A DNA stretch of 64,000 bases from Fagopyrum homotropicum (Eukaryota > Streptophyta > Magnoliopsida > Caryophyllales > Polygonaceae), in contig BSWB01000002.1 of assembly GCA_033239125.1 (NCBI GenBank), positions 1,397,001 to 1,461,000 of the forward strand. The letters are read 5' to 3'. Of the stretch, positions 1-10,800 are shown in pieces. A program made the position numbers and the translations under genes. The notes beneath the pieces were generated by a model. The model saw nothing but the letters and a program-made list of their open reading frames with translations, had not been told where the DNA came from and did not search any database. Numbering within the stretch: the first letter of the stretch is position 1; the number at the start of each line of letters is the position of its first letter.

Positions 1-544
1 AAATCATATAGTGAAAGATGAAGACTGTTTTAGCTCCCCAATACAAGTAGAAACATTCTCAACCCAAAATCTGAAATTTCTAAACTGTTGATAAAGAGAC
101 AACAAAATATGCCTACAATTAACAAGGCCGGGAAGACTCGACCCAGAATCCACTACGTAAGGACGAATCTAATATCCGGTTAGGAGCATCATAACCAGAG
201 CATACACCACAAAGCAATAAGAGCCAAAGCTCACTTGATCGAGATCGTCTTCTTGAGACCACGTATCCAACTCGCAACCAAGGATCGTCTTTCACGACCA
301 CTGTTACTGAAATCACGTACCAAATCTGGCTTTGAATCCTTCAATTTAAAAACTCTCTTTCGAATTTGCAAAATCGCCTTTCACTGCTCTCTCTCAGTTT
401 TTCTCGACTTTCTGCAGTCTTCAAAACAAGATTATACATAACAATCTGAAGTAACAGAGAGCCAAAAAACGAAAAACGAGTTGGAAAAATATGAAGTTTA
501 TACCTATGAAAGATTTGAGCATGAGTGATGAAAGTGGTGAGTTG
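1..544. other. No gene recognised
   Basis: Only short open frames without recognisable motifs are present. The stretch precedes the first fluoride-exporter relic and may contain further decayed gene sequence that I could not align by eye. Confidence 0.5.
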
Positions 545-1010
545 AAAGACTTGAGCAACAGCCTCACAATCACTATTCACTGCTAGTTTCGAAACTGTGC
601 TTGAATTGAACAGTCAGCCAGGGATGGTTACTCACTGACAAAGCCAAGCTGAACTCCACACTGACAAATGGATGATGCAAGCAGCCTACTCCAATCAAGA
701 TGGCAACTGGTTGACGTGCTTCTAAAGATAAATACACAGAAAAGAAAACTTATAATGATAAATAGATTATGTCAATTCAAATATACCAACACAAAGCAAT
801 CAGTCTTGTGTAATAAAAGACTGCAGCAAAGAATCCTCCAAATTTGGCTAAACTCGATCACTTTTGAGTAGCAATGTCCATATATAGAGAAATTGTAGCT
901 TACCACTTTCACCAGTATGAGATCCTTTACAAATGAAGACAAAGCCGCAGTCTGAAGGCAAGAAACTAAACTCAATCAAACATCAATGACGGATGAGCAT
1001 TTATGCAATC
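545..1010 (-). pseudogene. Decayed fluoride exporter (FEX) copy 1
   Basis: Three blocks resemble the intact FEX gene at 7820-11176 in the same minus-strand order. About 665-740 matches the exon that encodes the first transmembrane segment (intact copy 10576-10653), including the flanking intron bases. About 575-660 contains pieces like the last exon. About 947-1010 matches the region around 12715-12770, taken here as the FEX 5' leader. Reading frames are broken and most exons are missing, so this is a non-functional relic. The alignment was made by eye; the 665-740 block is the strongest part. Confidence 0.55.
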
Positions 1011-1110
1011 AATGTTGTTGAACTTGAACAGCAAGTAGATGGACCAATTTTATACGAATATTTCTAGTGAAAGGTGGAGAATATTTCGTAGCCTTCTATT
1101 GTGAGTCAAC
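800..1110. repeat. Direct repeat, copy A (pairs with about 1884-2345)
   Basis: The run from the rAAAGACTGCAGCAAAGAATCC block through TCAAACATCAATGACGGATG to GTGAAAGGTGGAGAATATTT recurs about 1.1-1.25 kb downstream in the same orientation. The spacing drifts through indels, so this is an old local duplication, probably of a whole FEX relic rather than a transposon. Confidence 0.7.
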
Positions 1111-1147
1111 TTCAACTAATTTGTAGTACAACTTGTTGTGTACTTAT

Positions 1148-2345
1148 ATATAGTGATTCCAAATGCACACCGCAGATCACAACCATTACACTATCAGTAC
1201 CAAATAAAGAGATCTTGAAGAGATGCAAGTGCTTCATCACCTTAAATTAACTCTCTAGGGCAATCATTTCATCAGTACCTATGATTTAAACTTGTTCATC
1301 GGTTGTAGTGCCGGGGACGCTACATTCATCCTACTTCAAGCTTCCTATTTGATATCAATACAATGAAAACAAATCAGCAAACTTGCAGTTAATCCGAAGA
1401 TGGTTTATACACCTTACAATGGAGAATGCAGTACCGCTTTGCCACATGTGGTATGAAATTACTCAAGTAGATACATCATCTCTGTACAAGCTAGGTTTCC
1501 TATTCATCTGGATCTGAAAATAAAAGGGAAATAATCAGTATTAGTCATCCAAGCACAAACAAGGGAAGACATCATTTGACCAGTACCTATGATTTAGACT
1601 TGTTACTGAGTTGATCAGGTGTAGTGTCCAACCGGAACGTCATCTCATTTCAAGGTTCCTATGTGGTATCAATACGATGGCGGGAAAAAAATCAATATTA
1701 GTACAAGGGAAAAAATTAAAATTAGTAATACAAACACAATCCTGAAGAAGTGTTCAATCACTGCGTGGTTTACTATATACATTCTCTGATTACCACAGAC
1801 AAGCAAAGCACAGCAAAGCAAAGACATTCTCAACTTGTAACTTCAGTGTTACCTGTTGAGATAGTCCAACCACGCAACCAGTCTTCTGTAATAAAGACTG
1901 CAGCAAAGAATCCTCTGAAATTTGTACAACTACATCACTTTTAGCAATGTCCATAGAGAAATTGCAGCTACCACTTTCACCAGTATGAGATCATTTACAG
2001 TGTTACCTCTTGAACACAATTTAAAACTTTGTATTAACAAAAAATAGGTAAAAAGAGAGAGTGGAACAAGAATGAGAAGGTAGAAAAGAAGTACAAGTAG
2101 AGCACTTACATTTACAAAGCAGTAATGCCAGATCTTGAGTTTCTACGCATCAAAACCAATTGATGAAGAACAAATGAAGATGAAGCCGCAATCTGAAGGC
2201 AAGAGAAACTAAACTCGATCAAACATCAATGACGGATGAGTATTAAGCAATCAATTTTGTTGAACCGCAAGTAGATGGACAAATTCTATATAATATTGCT
2301 AGTGAAAGGTGGAGAATATTTTGTAGCTTTCTGGTGAGAGTCGAC
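1148..2345 (-). pseudogene. Decayed fluoride exporter (FEX) copy 2
   Basis: About 1148-1205 matches the start of the FEX last exon as found in relic 3 (2640-2690). About 2190-2260 matches the FEX 5' leader region. Those two blocks sit in the order expected for a minus-strand gene about 1.1 kb long, with the middle exons unrecognisable. The block 1884-2345 is also the second copy of the direct repeat starting at 800. No intact frame remains. Confidence 0.45.
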
Positions 2346-2519
2346 TTCAACTAATTTGTGATACAACTTGTGTAATTGTAATTACATAAATCTTCTAGTC
2401 AACTTCAATTAAGGTCATTATGAACCTCAGTAGTTACTAGTCAAATCATATCTTAAATGTCCTATACTTGCCAACAAGACAAAAACCTATAACCATATAT
2501 ATTGATGTAGAAAAAGAGA

Positions 2520-2700
2520 TTAACCTTTTGGAGAGTACAATAGTGATGAATGCATGTGCAAACACACACACCCGGTTCACTATCATTTTGTAAAGCTCGG
2601 CCAACATAGTCGAATTTCGTGTTCAAACAGCCCAAGAACTCGAACTAAATGCACGCCGCAGATCATAACAATTACACTTGTCTCACTACTCACCTGAAAA
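2520..2700 (-). pseudogene. Decayed FEX last exon, copy 3
   Basis: This block aligns over its whole length with the intact FEX last exon and its 3' splice site (7868-8046): shared stretches include GTGATGAATGCAT, CATAGTCGAA and a terminal CTCACCTG that corresponds to the acceptor side. Several indels break the frame. It lies just downstream of the NLR gene, so the NLR is bracketed by FEX sequence on both sides. Confidence 0.65.
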
Positions 2701-3214
2701 TCACAAGTATCAACTTGAACTTGATGACTTTGAGGTCAATTTCTTGTATAGCCTTTAGCTAGAATTTCTTACCGGAAGGTGCCGGAAGGAAATCAATATG
2801 TTTCTATCCTCCTTCAAAGGACCACCATGACATGAATTTCTTACCCTTGTAAACCATACAAGAAAATCACAAGTATAGCAAGTGTCAAGCCATGAATGAA
2901 GCAAAGAAGACTATCCATATCGGAAGTTTTTTGTTCATAAACATAAGGTTCAATTTTGGGTAAAAATGAAGATGTGAGATACCTTTCTACCCAAGTTGCT
3001 CCAAACAAGGAAAACCGACTGAGGCAAATAGATGCTGTTACTGCAATTCGCTTGTGTATGTCCTCCTCCAAAATCATATGTTGTTTTTTACATGATACTG
3101 CAATCAGACTCTTCCTGTAATGGCATGATTTGTTATGAGATTTAAAGAAGCTCAACCATAATTTGACTTCTTACTACCAAGTACAATTACCAAAGTCTGT
3201 ACTTAACTACTTAT
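2701..3214. other. NLR 3' flank, no separate gene recognised
   Basis: A 104-codon open frame on the minus strand (2841-3155) ends in a hydrophobic segment but matches nothing I recognise. Because a good splice donor lies just inside the NLR end (3262-3261), part of this stretch could be a 3' exon or 3' untranslated region of that gene. Confidence 0.35.
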
Positions 3215-6200
3215 TTAATGAAATAGGATTGATAACTCATTTTTAAATTTGAAACTACTCACCAGTGTATTGACTTGAAAATTGCCAAGGGACTGACGGC
3301 GTAGAAGGCATTCGGGAAGCTTCTCTGAAGGGGGAATTGTATCTACTCTTAACTCGCGGAAATTGGGGAGTGAATCCCAATCCAGATGTAACCTCTCCTC
3401 TCTATCTTCATCCCACAACTCCAACTCTGGACATTCTTTAATCTCCAGTTTCTCAAGGGCATTGAGACGTGCAATTAGCAAGTTCTTCAACTGTTTGCAG
3501 CTTTTAATTCTCAGAGACAGGAGAGCTGGAAGTGCTTCAACATGAATGGTCATGATCCCACTGCAATCTTCGATCTTTACTTTTTGGAGATGTGGTGATG
3601 TGAGTTGCAAAGACACCAAGTTATGGCAACCCCAAATATATACATCCCGAAGAGATGTAAGTGCCTCGTCTGTAAAACTTGTTATGTCATTGCAGTCACC
3701 AAGTATTATCTCCTCAAGAGATGATGAGTTTGACCCTACTGATGACATCAATTGCTGTATCCCCACGTTCTTGAGAAGGGTTATTTCCCGAAGTAGTGGA
3801 CATAGCGGGATGGACTTGAGCTCTGGACAACTTGAAATTTTGAGTTGAGAAAGACAAGGAAACAAAGGCGGATCAATTGCTACTACTTTCCTCCTTCTCC
3901 ATCCCTTCAATTTTGGCATATTACTAAACTCAAGGATCTCCAAACGAGGGAAGAATGTGGAGGCGTTAGCACTACACCCCGATGCTGAACCTATACTATT
4001 GTTTTGGTGTATCTCCTCATCCTCTTCGTCCTCCATGTATTCTAATTCCCCCATATCAGAAAGAAAAAGAGACCTGAGATTAGGAAGCAAACTTATGGGT
4101 GACATATATTTTACATTTGAGCAACCATCCAGAAATAAATATCTAAGGTTTGGTAGCAAGGAAGGGTCGACAATATCCCTCCCAATGCCCCAATGTGGTA
4201 TTCTCCTGCCTGGGTACCCCACTATTCTTAAGACTCGTGGAGATACAGGTAGCTGCCAACATTCATCTCCATCCCAATCGTCTGTGCCCATATGAAAAGT
4301 GATGCAGAAATCTCTTCTAAACCGATGCATTTTAGCCAACGCACCAAGTCCACTCATTTGAACCCCTTCAACTGCTTTCCCAACCTCAAAATTACTTAGG
4401 TACTGCAAACAAGTCAACTCCTCAATTCCGGGAGGCATATGTTTTAACTCGTTACACGACTCAATATTCAAGTACCTAAGATTAATTAGTTTCCTAAAAT
4501 TATTCGGCAAGGCTCTAAGGTTTTCACAACATCTGAGGTTTAGTGAAAGCAAATTCAATAGATTTGTCATGGAATCAGGAAGACTTTCAAACGGGTTCTG
4601 AGAAAGATCAACATATCTTAAGTGTTTCAACTCCCCAATACTACTCGAAACATTCTTAATTCCCAACCTCCGCAAACTCAATGTACGCAAACGCTTGAAC
4701 TTTGTTAATTGCTCGTCTAGAGTCAAAAGGAAACACGAATCAGCAATATCAAACCAAACTGAACGGACCCGGTTGATATTAAGTGGTTGTGCAAGAACTT
4801 CCCACGACTTATCCATGCTACAAACAATCCCTCCATGCCGTGCACTATTAGTAAATTGATGGGAAGGCCTGCTTAGCATACAAGTTTCCACTCCCGACAC
4901 ACATTGCGCCAACTCATGGACTAAATCATGCATTTTGCAATTAAAAACCTCTTCATCATCAACATACGCCTCTTGAAAGAAAGACCTCCTTAACAAGTCC
5001 ATGAAGGATGAATTTCCCGCTTGCTCAACAGTCTGTGATTCATGGTATGGCTTAATATATCCTTGGGCAATCCAAAAATATATCAAGTTTTGTACATCAA
5101 ATGTAAAACTTTTTGGAAATAGGGAACAATAAGCAAAACAGTGCTTCAAGTTTGATGGTAGGTGTTCATAGCTCAATCTTAGTGTGTTCATAATAGAATC
5201 ACCACTTTGCTCATCTAGCTTTGAGAGATCTTGATCTCTGAAGGACTCCCATTCTTGAAAGGTAGTTTTTGTGTAAAGAAGACTGCCTATACTCCTTATG
5301 GCAAGAGGAACATTGGCACACTTCTTCACAATTTCTCTTCCAAGATCTATCCATCTTGAATCCCTCTCTTGTTCAGAAGTGAAGGCTACCTTTTTAAATA
5401 GATCCCATGACCCATCCTCTGACAATCCATATAAGTTATGAGTTTTTGATGCACCCACACCCCTTGCAACGGAGAAGGACCTCGTCGTGACAATTATCTT
5501 GCTCCCTTTTGAGCCATTACTTAACAAACTCATTCTATCTTGCCACCTACCATGATCTTCATCCCACACATCATCTAGAACAAGCAAAAACTTCTCGATA
5601 CCCTTCATTGCCTTCCTAATTTCAGCTTGCATTTGGCTAACCGTGAATCCACTATAGTCTCTATCACAAATAGATTGGAATATTTTCCCAAGAACCTCTT
5701 TCTCATCAGATGTATCAGAAATGCACACAAACCACCTAGTTTCAAATTTCGTCACAACCTCATCCTGATTGTAAATTAGTTGGGCGAGTGTTGATTTACC
5801 CATACCCCCTATACCAACTATGGCAATGACGAAGGGAACATCAGGTTTAGCACTATATGACTCATTAAAAAGCAAATCTAATATGGCTTTATTGTCGTCT
5901 TCCCTACCAATGACATCCTTTGAATCAACAAAAGACCCAGGATCACGTCCTCTTCTGACACCGCTAACCGGTGCCTCACGTTGACAAATCACAAACTGAA
6001 AAGGAGTCATATCTGCAGAGATCTCAAGTAAACTCTTCCGGATAGCCTTAACTTTCTTAGCAATAGAGTCTCTAGAGACAATTGGGTTTAATTTAGAGCA
6101 CGAAACTCGTACCTTGCTTAAGATCTTGTTGCGGCCTTTGGTGATTTGTTTCTTAAGCGTATCATCAGTGACCACTTCATCAAACAAATCATCAGCTTCA

Positions 6201-6433
6201 TACAACACATCCCTGACCCTCTGGATCCAATCCTTGACAGCAGCGGAGGAGTCTTGCTTCTTCTCGGCATCAAGAAGCACAGCGTGTATTGTTTGGATAC
6301 TTCTCCTAAGCTTATCGAGTTCTTTCCTTGCATCCCAAATGGAACAAACTCTTCTATAAGCTATCTCAAACGCCGGGGAGGAAACTGTGGACAAGAGCTT
6401 GGAAGCAACGCTGAACATCGCTGCTTCAGCCAT
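3215..6433 (-). CDS. CC-NB-LRR (CNL) disease resistance protein
   Basis: Intracellular immune receptor of 1072 residues in one uninterrupted frame. The order seen is an N-terminal coiled-coil (Rx-N type) region to about residue 160 with the EADDLFDE variant of the EDVID motif at 79-86, then the NB-ARC domain: P-loop GIGGMGKST (207-215), kinase-2 FLLVLDDVW (282-290), RNBS-B SKIIVTTRS (311-319), a GLPL-position CANVPLA (372-378), RNBS-D CFAYCSLFPK (432-441) and MHD (501-503). Leucine-rich repeats fill about 565 to the end. The tryptophan closing kinase-2 (DDVW) is the hallmark of non-TIR NLRs. Odd points: GLP is replaced by NVP, and after the first LRR block the segment usual in RGA-type CNLs looks shortened. 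A strong splice donor (CTG|GTGAGT, 3263/3262) near the end means the true C-terminus could be spliced downstream. All key nucleotide-binding motifs are intact, so it may be functional. Confidence 0.9.
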   Translation of the reverse strand: MAEAAMFSVASKLLSTVSSPAFEIAYRRVCSIWDARKELDKLRRSIQTIHAVLLDAEKKQDSSAAVKDWIQRVRDVLYEADDLFDEVVTDDTLKKQITKGRNKILSKVRVSCSKLNPIVSRDSIAKKVKAIRKSLLEISADMTPFQFVICQREAPVSGVRRGRDPGSFVDSKDVIGREDDNKAILDLLFNESYSAKPDVPFVIAIVGIGGMGKSTLAQLIYNQDEVVTKFETRWFVCISDTSDEKEVLGKIFQSICDRDYSGFTVSQMQAEIRKAMKGIEKFLLVLDDVWDEDHGRWQDRMSLLSNGSKGSKIIVTTRSFSVARGVGASKTHNLYGLSEDGSWDLFKKVAFTSEQERDSRWIDLGREIVKKCANVPLAIRSIGSLLYTKTTFQEWESFRDQDLSKLDEQSGDSIMNTLRLSYEHLPSNLKHCFAYCSLFPKSFTFDVQNLIYFWIAQGYIKPYHESQTVEQAGNSSFMDLLRRSFFQEAYVDDEEVFNCKMHDLVHELAQCVSGVETCMLSRPSHQFTNSARHGGIVCSMDKSWEVLAQPLNINRVRSVWFDIADSCFLLTLDEQLTKFKRLRTLSLRRLGIKNVSSSIGELKHLRYVDLSQNPFESLPDSMTNLLNLLSLNLRCCENLRALPNNFRKLINLRYLNIESCNELKHMPPGIEELTCLQYLSNFEVGKAVEGVQMSGLGALAKMHRFRRDFCITFHMGTDDWDGDECWQLPVSPRVLRIVGYPGRRIPHWGIGRDIVDPSLLPNLRYLFLDGCSNVKYMSPISLLPNLRSLFLSDMGELEYMEDEEDEEIHQNNSIGSASGCSANASTFFPRLEILEFSNMPKLKGWRRRKVVAIDPPLFPCLSQLKISSCPELKSIPLCPLLREITLLKNVGIQQLMSSVGSNSSSLEEIILGDCNDITSFTDEALTSLRDVYIWGCHNLVSLQLTSPHLQKVKIEDCSGIMTIHVEALPALLSLRIKSCKQLKNLLIARLNALEKLEIKECPELELWDEDREERLHLDWDSLPNFRELRVDTIPPSEKLPECLLRRQSLGNFQVNTLVSSFKFKNELSILFH

Positions 6434-6486
6434 ATCAAATCTTGTGGGTGGTAATTAAGGCTAGAAAAATGAGTAGATTCAGGTTT

Positions 6487-6905
6487 GTAGAATCAAAATG
6501 CTTACTTCTCTCAGTCTCATCCTTTCGATATATAAAGATGAAGAACTACTATGCTCGAGTGCAGATAATCGCTTTATAAAGGTTACTTAATGATTCTACT
6601 TTGTGAAGAATTGGGACCCAAAAGGTAGGCTAGTGGTTCATCTTTTATGCTATTCCACGTTATGTGTATCACGTTGCATGTCGGACAAAGCTAGCCTATG
6701 ATATTGAGAGATCAATGAAATCCGTTGTGATTGATGAAATCAATGGTTGTATATCTCACGCAAGTTTTATCAGGAATAATAACTCGATACCTCATAATAA
6801 TTTACTGGACAGAAGATTAATAACTGTAATCAGTACTATTAACATAATTCATCCAGTTTTATGATTTTATCAGGAGGAAGGAGATGCATGAGAAGGCGCT
6901 TAATT
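6487..6905. repeat. NLR 5' flank, copy A of a tandem duplication
   Basis: The NLR upstream region shares ordered blocks with 7124-7385: TGCTTACTTCTCTC, TATAAAGATGAA, ATTCTACTTTGTGAA, ATCTTTTATG, GGACAAAGCTAGC and, further out, GATACCTCAT. Copy A is the one next to the intact NLR. Confidence 0.7.
6528..6536 (-). promoter_or_regulatory. Putative TATA box of the NLR gene
   Basis: Read on the minus strand, TTTATATAT lies about 95-105 bp upstream of the NLR start codon, a normal plant spacing with a short leader. In the duplicated flank around 7160 the corresponding position is no longer a clean TATA sequence. Confidence 0.4.
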
Positions 6906-7123
6906 CAGTCCCAAGCTGGTGAAGAAGACAATTAACATAATCAATTGATTTCCATTCACTAATCCTGAACTTTAAGGCAAAAGCAAGTCTCAAGCAAGAA
7001 TCAATACTTCTCTTCGACCTATGAACAGAGAATATATAAATAAAGCTGACTACTAATCTACCTAAGATTGTTCATTGGTCCAGACCCAAACCTGAAACAT
7101 TTTTCTTATTAATTCCTGTAATT

Positions 7124-7385
7124 GTAGAATCAATGCTTACTTCTCTCGGGCTTTAGAAAATATAAAGATGAACCACTATGTTTGAATGCAGTGAATCAGT
7201 TCACCTTATGGTCCTTATCATTCTACTTTGTGAACTGGGACCAAAGTAACAAAGTTAGACTAGTGATTTATCTTTTATGATATAGCACGTTATCGTTTAT
7301 CACATTGTAGGACAAAGCTAGCAAGTGGAAATAAAGTGATACCTCATTATATAATTTCAGGACGCATGAGGAGCTGCACTTCTTA
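7124..7385. repeat. NLR 5' flank, copy B of a tandem duplication
   Basis: Diverged second copy of the NLR promoter-side sequence, about 630 bp further upstream, with no NLR coding sequence attached. It suggests that another NLR copy once stood here, or that only the promoter region was duplicated. Confidence 0.65.
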
Positions 7386-7819
7386 ATCAAGTATGAAGAC
7401 TCTTGCACTAAAAGCTCACTCTGATACAAATGACAAACTATTAAAACCACATTCAATACAAAACTTGTAAGAAATGTGGAAAACTAAAAGAAGGTTAGCA
7501 TTCATTCATGCCTGTCATATATAATTCAGTTGTACATAATCAGCTAGAGGCAACAATAAGCCCAATATTAGTCAAGTTTGAGTAAATCCATTTCGAATCA
7601 CAATAGACATTAATCCTATAGAAAAGGTCCACCGATACTTGCCAAATAACGATGAAATTAATGAGACGAAAAACAGATACTATTGACAAATATAGATTCA
7701 TTCATGTACAAAAAGACATTGACCTATTGGAAGAACATTATACCGAACTCCTGACCTTGTGATCTCGGTATGGCATCCTAAGAGCTTAAATTTTTTAGGT
7801 ATGAACGGAACAAAGCTGT
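7386..7819. other. FEX 3' flank
   Basis: No coding sequence recognised. It should contain the 3' untranslated region and polyadenylation site of the minus-strand FEX gene; no sharply defined signal was identified. Confidence 0.4.
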
Positions 7820-10800
7820 CTACTGATAGCCCTTTACCCATACTGGAACAGAGTATATCAAGGTTCCCAAGCCAAATGAGAGTGTAATGGTGATGAATGC
7901 ATACGCATACGCCCTCCAAGGATGGTTGCTCACTCTCATTGCATTGAACTCTGCCATCATAGTCGAAACTGTGCTCAAGCAACCCAAGAAGCCGAGCTGA
8001 ATGCCACTCGTAACTGTTACACTAGTCTCAGTATTCACCTGCATTACATATAGAACAAAACAATTTATAAACTTCATGCCAAGCAAAGCCTAATAATGAT
8101 TACTATGGAAGATGTAGTACCGCTTTCTTTACTGTTGCTAAAGCAGCCATCATACAAGCAGCGGAGACATTAGCGATTAATGTTCCAAAAGGAAGCCATT
8201 TCAACAAGCCTTCCTTCCCTAATCCGCGCCCATTGAGCCTAGCAAGCCACCATCTAACCCAGACACCAAATGGACCCACGAGGCAACCCAGCCAAAGCTG
8301 GGCCTCGGTCCCACTGTCATTGAACTCTCTTGTCTCCATGATCACACTCAAAGCCCATAAGGCCACCCACATTGATACTAAGACTATGATAACTACAAAG
8401 TGACGCCAGAAGGTGTCGACACGAAAATTCCGTTTAGGGAAATTAGTATCAGAATCTGATCTTTTTCTGAGCTTCTGGAAAAGCCATCGGATACCTTCAC
8501 CTGTTTCGATACCAAGTATGATGGAATATGCACAAAGAAACAATCCTACATGGAAATATAACAAATAGAAGTTCAGATTATGAAAAGCCAATCAACATGG
8601 GTTTATAGGGCATCTGGGCATGTGACTGAGAATACCTAGCAGAAAGCCTAGCACTGCAAAGGTCCAGTGGCCCTTGACACTGAGATCTAGCATTTTCTGG
8701 TTCCAACCACTGAATGTTGTGAGACTTCCCAAGTAACCGGTTGAAAGTCCAATGGCAAGTTGATCAGAAGCGCTGGCTATGTCGGCTTTGAAAACAACAC
8801 CAAACCAACCCATCAAGAAAGAACCAATCTGTAAACAAGATAAACCTCTAGTTCTCGATCAAACTGAATCGTTCAATGTAAGAAACTGATAAGATTATGT
8901 GTTTTAATTAAGTTAAAATAAGTCCTGATTTGTAGGAACTTACTGTTGATCTGTATATTCTTGTTAGCAGTGTAGGCTTGAAGTCAGGAACACGTTATTA
9001 GTGTTTGTTAAGTTTTTTCTGATATTTGTAATGGCTATTTAAGAGCCTTTTGTTATTGATGCAAAGAAGTCAGTTTTCCTCTATCATTCTCTGAATTCCA
9101 ACAATTTGGTATCAGAGCAAACAATAGAAAGAATTTCCTGACTTTGGAAAGGGAACGGAAAATCCGAGGGTTCAAATGGCATCTGAAGGAGCCAATGGAG
9201 GATTTGCGCAGCCATCAATTCCCCAATTTGATGGAGATTATGACCATTGGAGCATGGTCATGGAGAATCTCCTTCGTTCCAAGGAGTATTGGACTGTTGT
9301 GGAGAAGGGATTCAAGGAGTCAGCAGATGAAGCAACGCTGACGCCGGCACAGACGAAAAATCTGGAAGAGATGCGTTTGAAGGATCTAAAGGCCAAGAAT
9401 TACTTGTTTCAATCAATTGACAAGCAAATTCTTAAGACCATCACGCAGAAAGATACATCAAAACTACTATGGGACTCCATGAAACTGAAGTATCAAGGAA
9501 ATGCTCGTGTCAAAAGAGCTCAGCTCAATCGACTTCGCAGAGAGTTTGAGATTTTGGCCATGAAGCAAGGCGAGTCTGTGACCGATTACTTTGGTCGAGT
9601 ATTGGTGATTGCCAATGAGATGAGAAACTATGGAGAAGCAATGGCGGATGTCAAGATAGTTGAAAAGATCTTGAGGACGCTTACAGAGAGATGGAACTAT
9701 ATAGTTTGTTCCATAGAAGAGTCAAAAGACATTGAGGAGCTCTCTTTTGACACGAGCATTTCCTCTATCATTCTCTGAATTCCAACAGAAACTTTCTATC
9801 CGAACACATGATTCACTGACTCAACTTTAATGTAATAATGTCCGTGATAAGATAGACCATATCACATATGAACTTGATTTAACACGATAAAATGGTATTA
9901 TACAACGGGCCTTTACTTTTCTATTAAAACTTTCAGGAGTTTACAAGAACCACCACTAAGAGAATCCGCATTCCATATGGAGAACTGCCTAGAAATAGCT
10001 TAACCATTTTTAATAAGTAATAGTAAGTTGTCCCAAGAAGAGGACTTCCAATAGACATAATAAAGATGGCATTTTAGTCATCAACAACCGAACCAACTTT
10101 TCTTCCACGTAAAATGGGAATTTTATGGACATTAATTACAGACATTACACAAGGTGATGGACTGATGGGGACTAAACGGATTATAATGCAGGCATCTGTA
10201 CATGAGTGAGTGGACGGGGAGAGACAGTTGTTACCATATTTGAAGGAAGGTCCAGATATAAAATACTTCCATCACGAGTTAGACCAATAACCTCAGGTCC
10301 AAATAATTTCTGTAGCAAATATCTGGTAATAACCTACAGTTGCAAGGCAAGAGTCAGGAATTTATTCGTGTAGCAAATGCCTCATAATAACCTATGTTTC
10401 TGTAGCGAACTATGAACGAAGCAATTATGTAAGCTCCAACGGCTCGTGCAGCTAAAAGATGAAGTAAAAGATTTTGGAATTTATCATGCAAGGTACTTGT
10501 CTTTTCTGATGTAAAAACGGCTACACTTATATTCTCTAGTAATTAAAAACATTCGGGAAGGATATAGAGTTGTACCCCAAGTATCCCAAAAACTGATAAG
10601 TGGATCATGCAAGAAGCATACTCCAGCCATGGAGGCACTTGTTTCATGTCTTCCTAAAGATAGAAACACAACAAAAAAAAATTTACAATGATAATTTTAG
10701 TTAATATGTTCTCAGAAAAATGTCAAACAAACCAAGAAAATGGAAATTCAAAAACTAAATGTTACCTGTTTTTCCCCATCAGAGGGCAACATTCTATCAG

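Larger units (their letters stand above)
8887..9787 (+). mobile_element. Gag-only Copia retrotransposon remnant in FEX intron 3
   Basis: Bounded by a perfect 5-bp target duplication GAAAC (8882-8886 and 9788-9792). It has a complete 217-bp 5' LTR starting TGATAAGATTATG and ending CCAACA, a primer-binding site, a gag frame and only the last 29 bp of a 3' LTR. Protease, integrase, reverse transcriptase and RNase H are absent. It is inserted antisense to FEX. Confidence 0.9.

Noticed and set aside
2841..3155. Independent membrane protein of 104 residues
   Set aside because: No conserved motif, lies in the 3' flank of the NLR, and could be untranslated or a 3' exon.
3363..4295. Plus-strand open frames inside the NLR
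   Set aside because: Antisense shadows of the LRR coding sequence.
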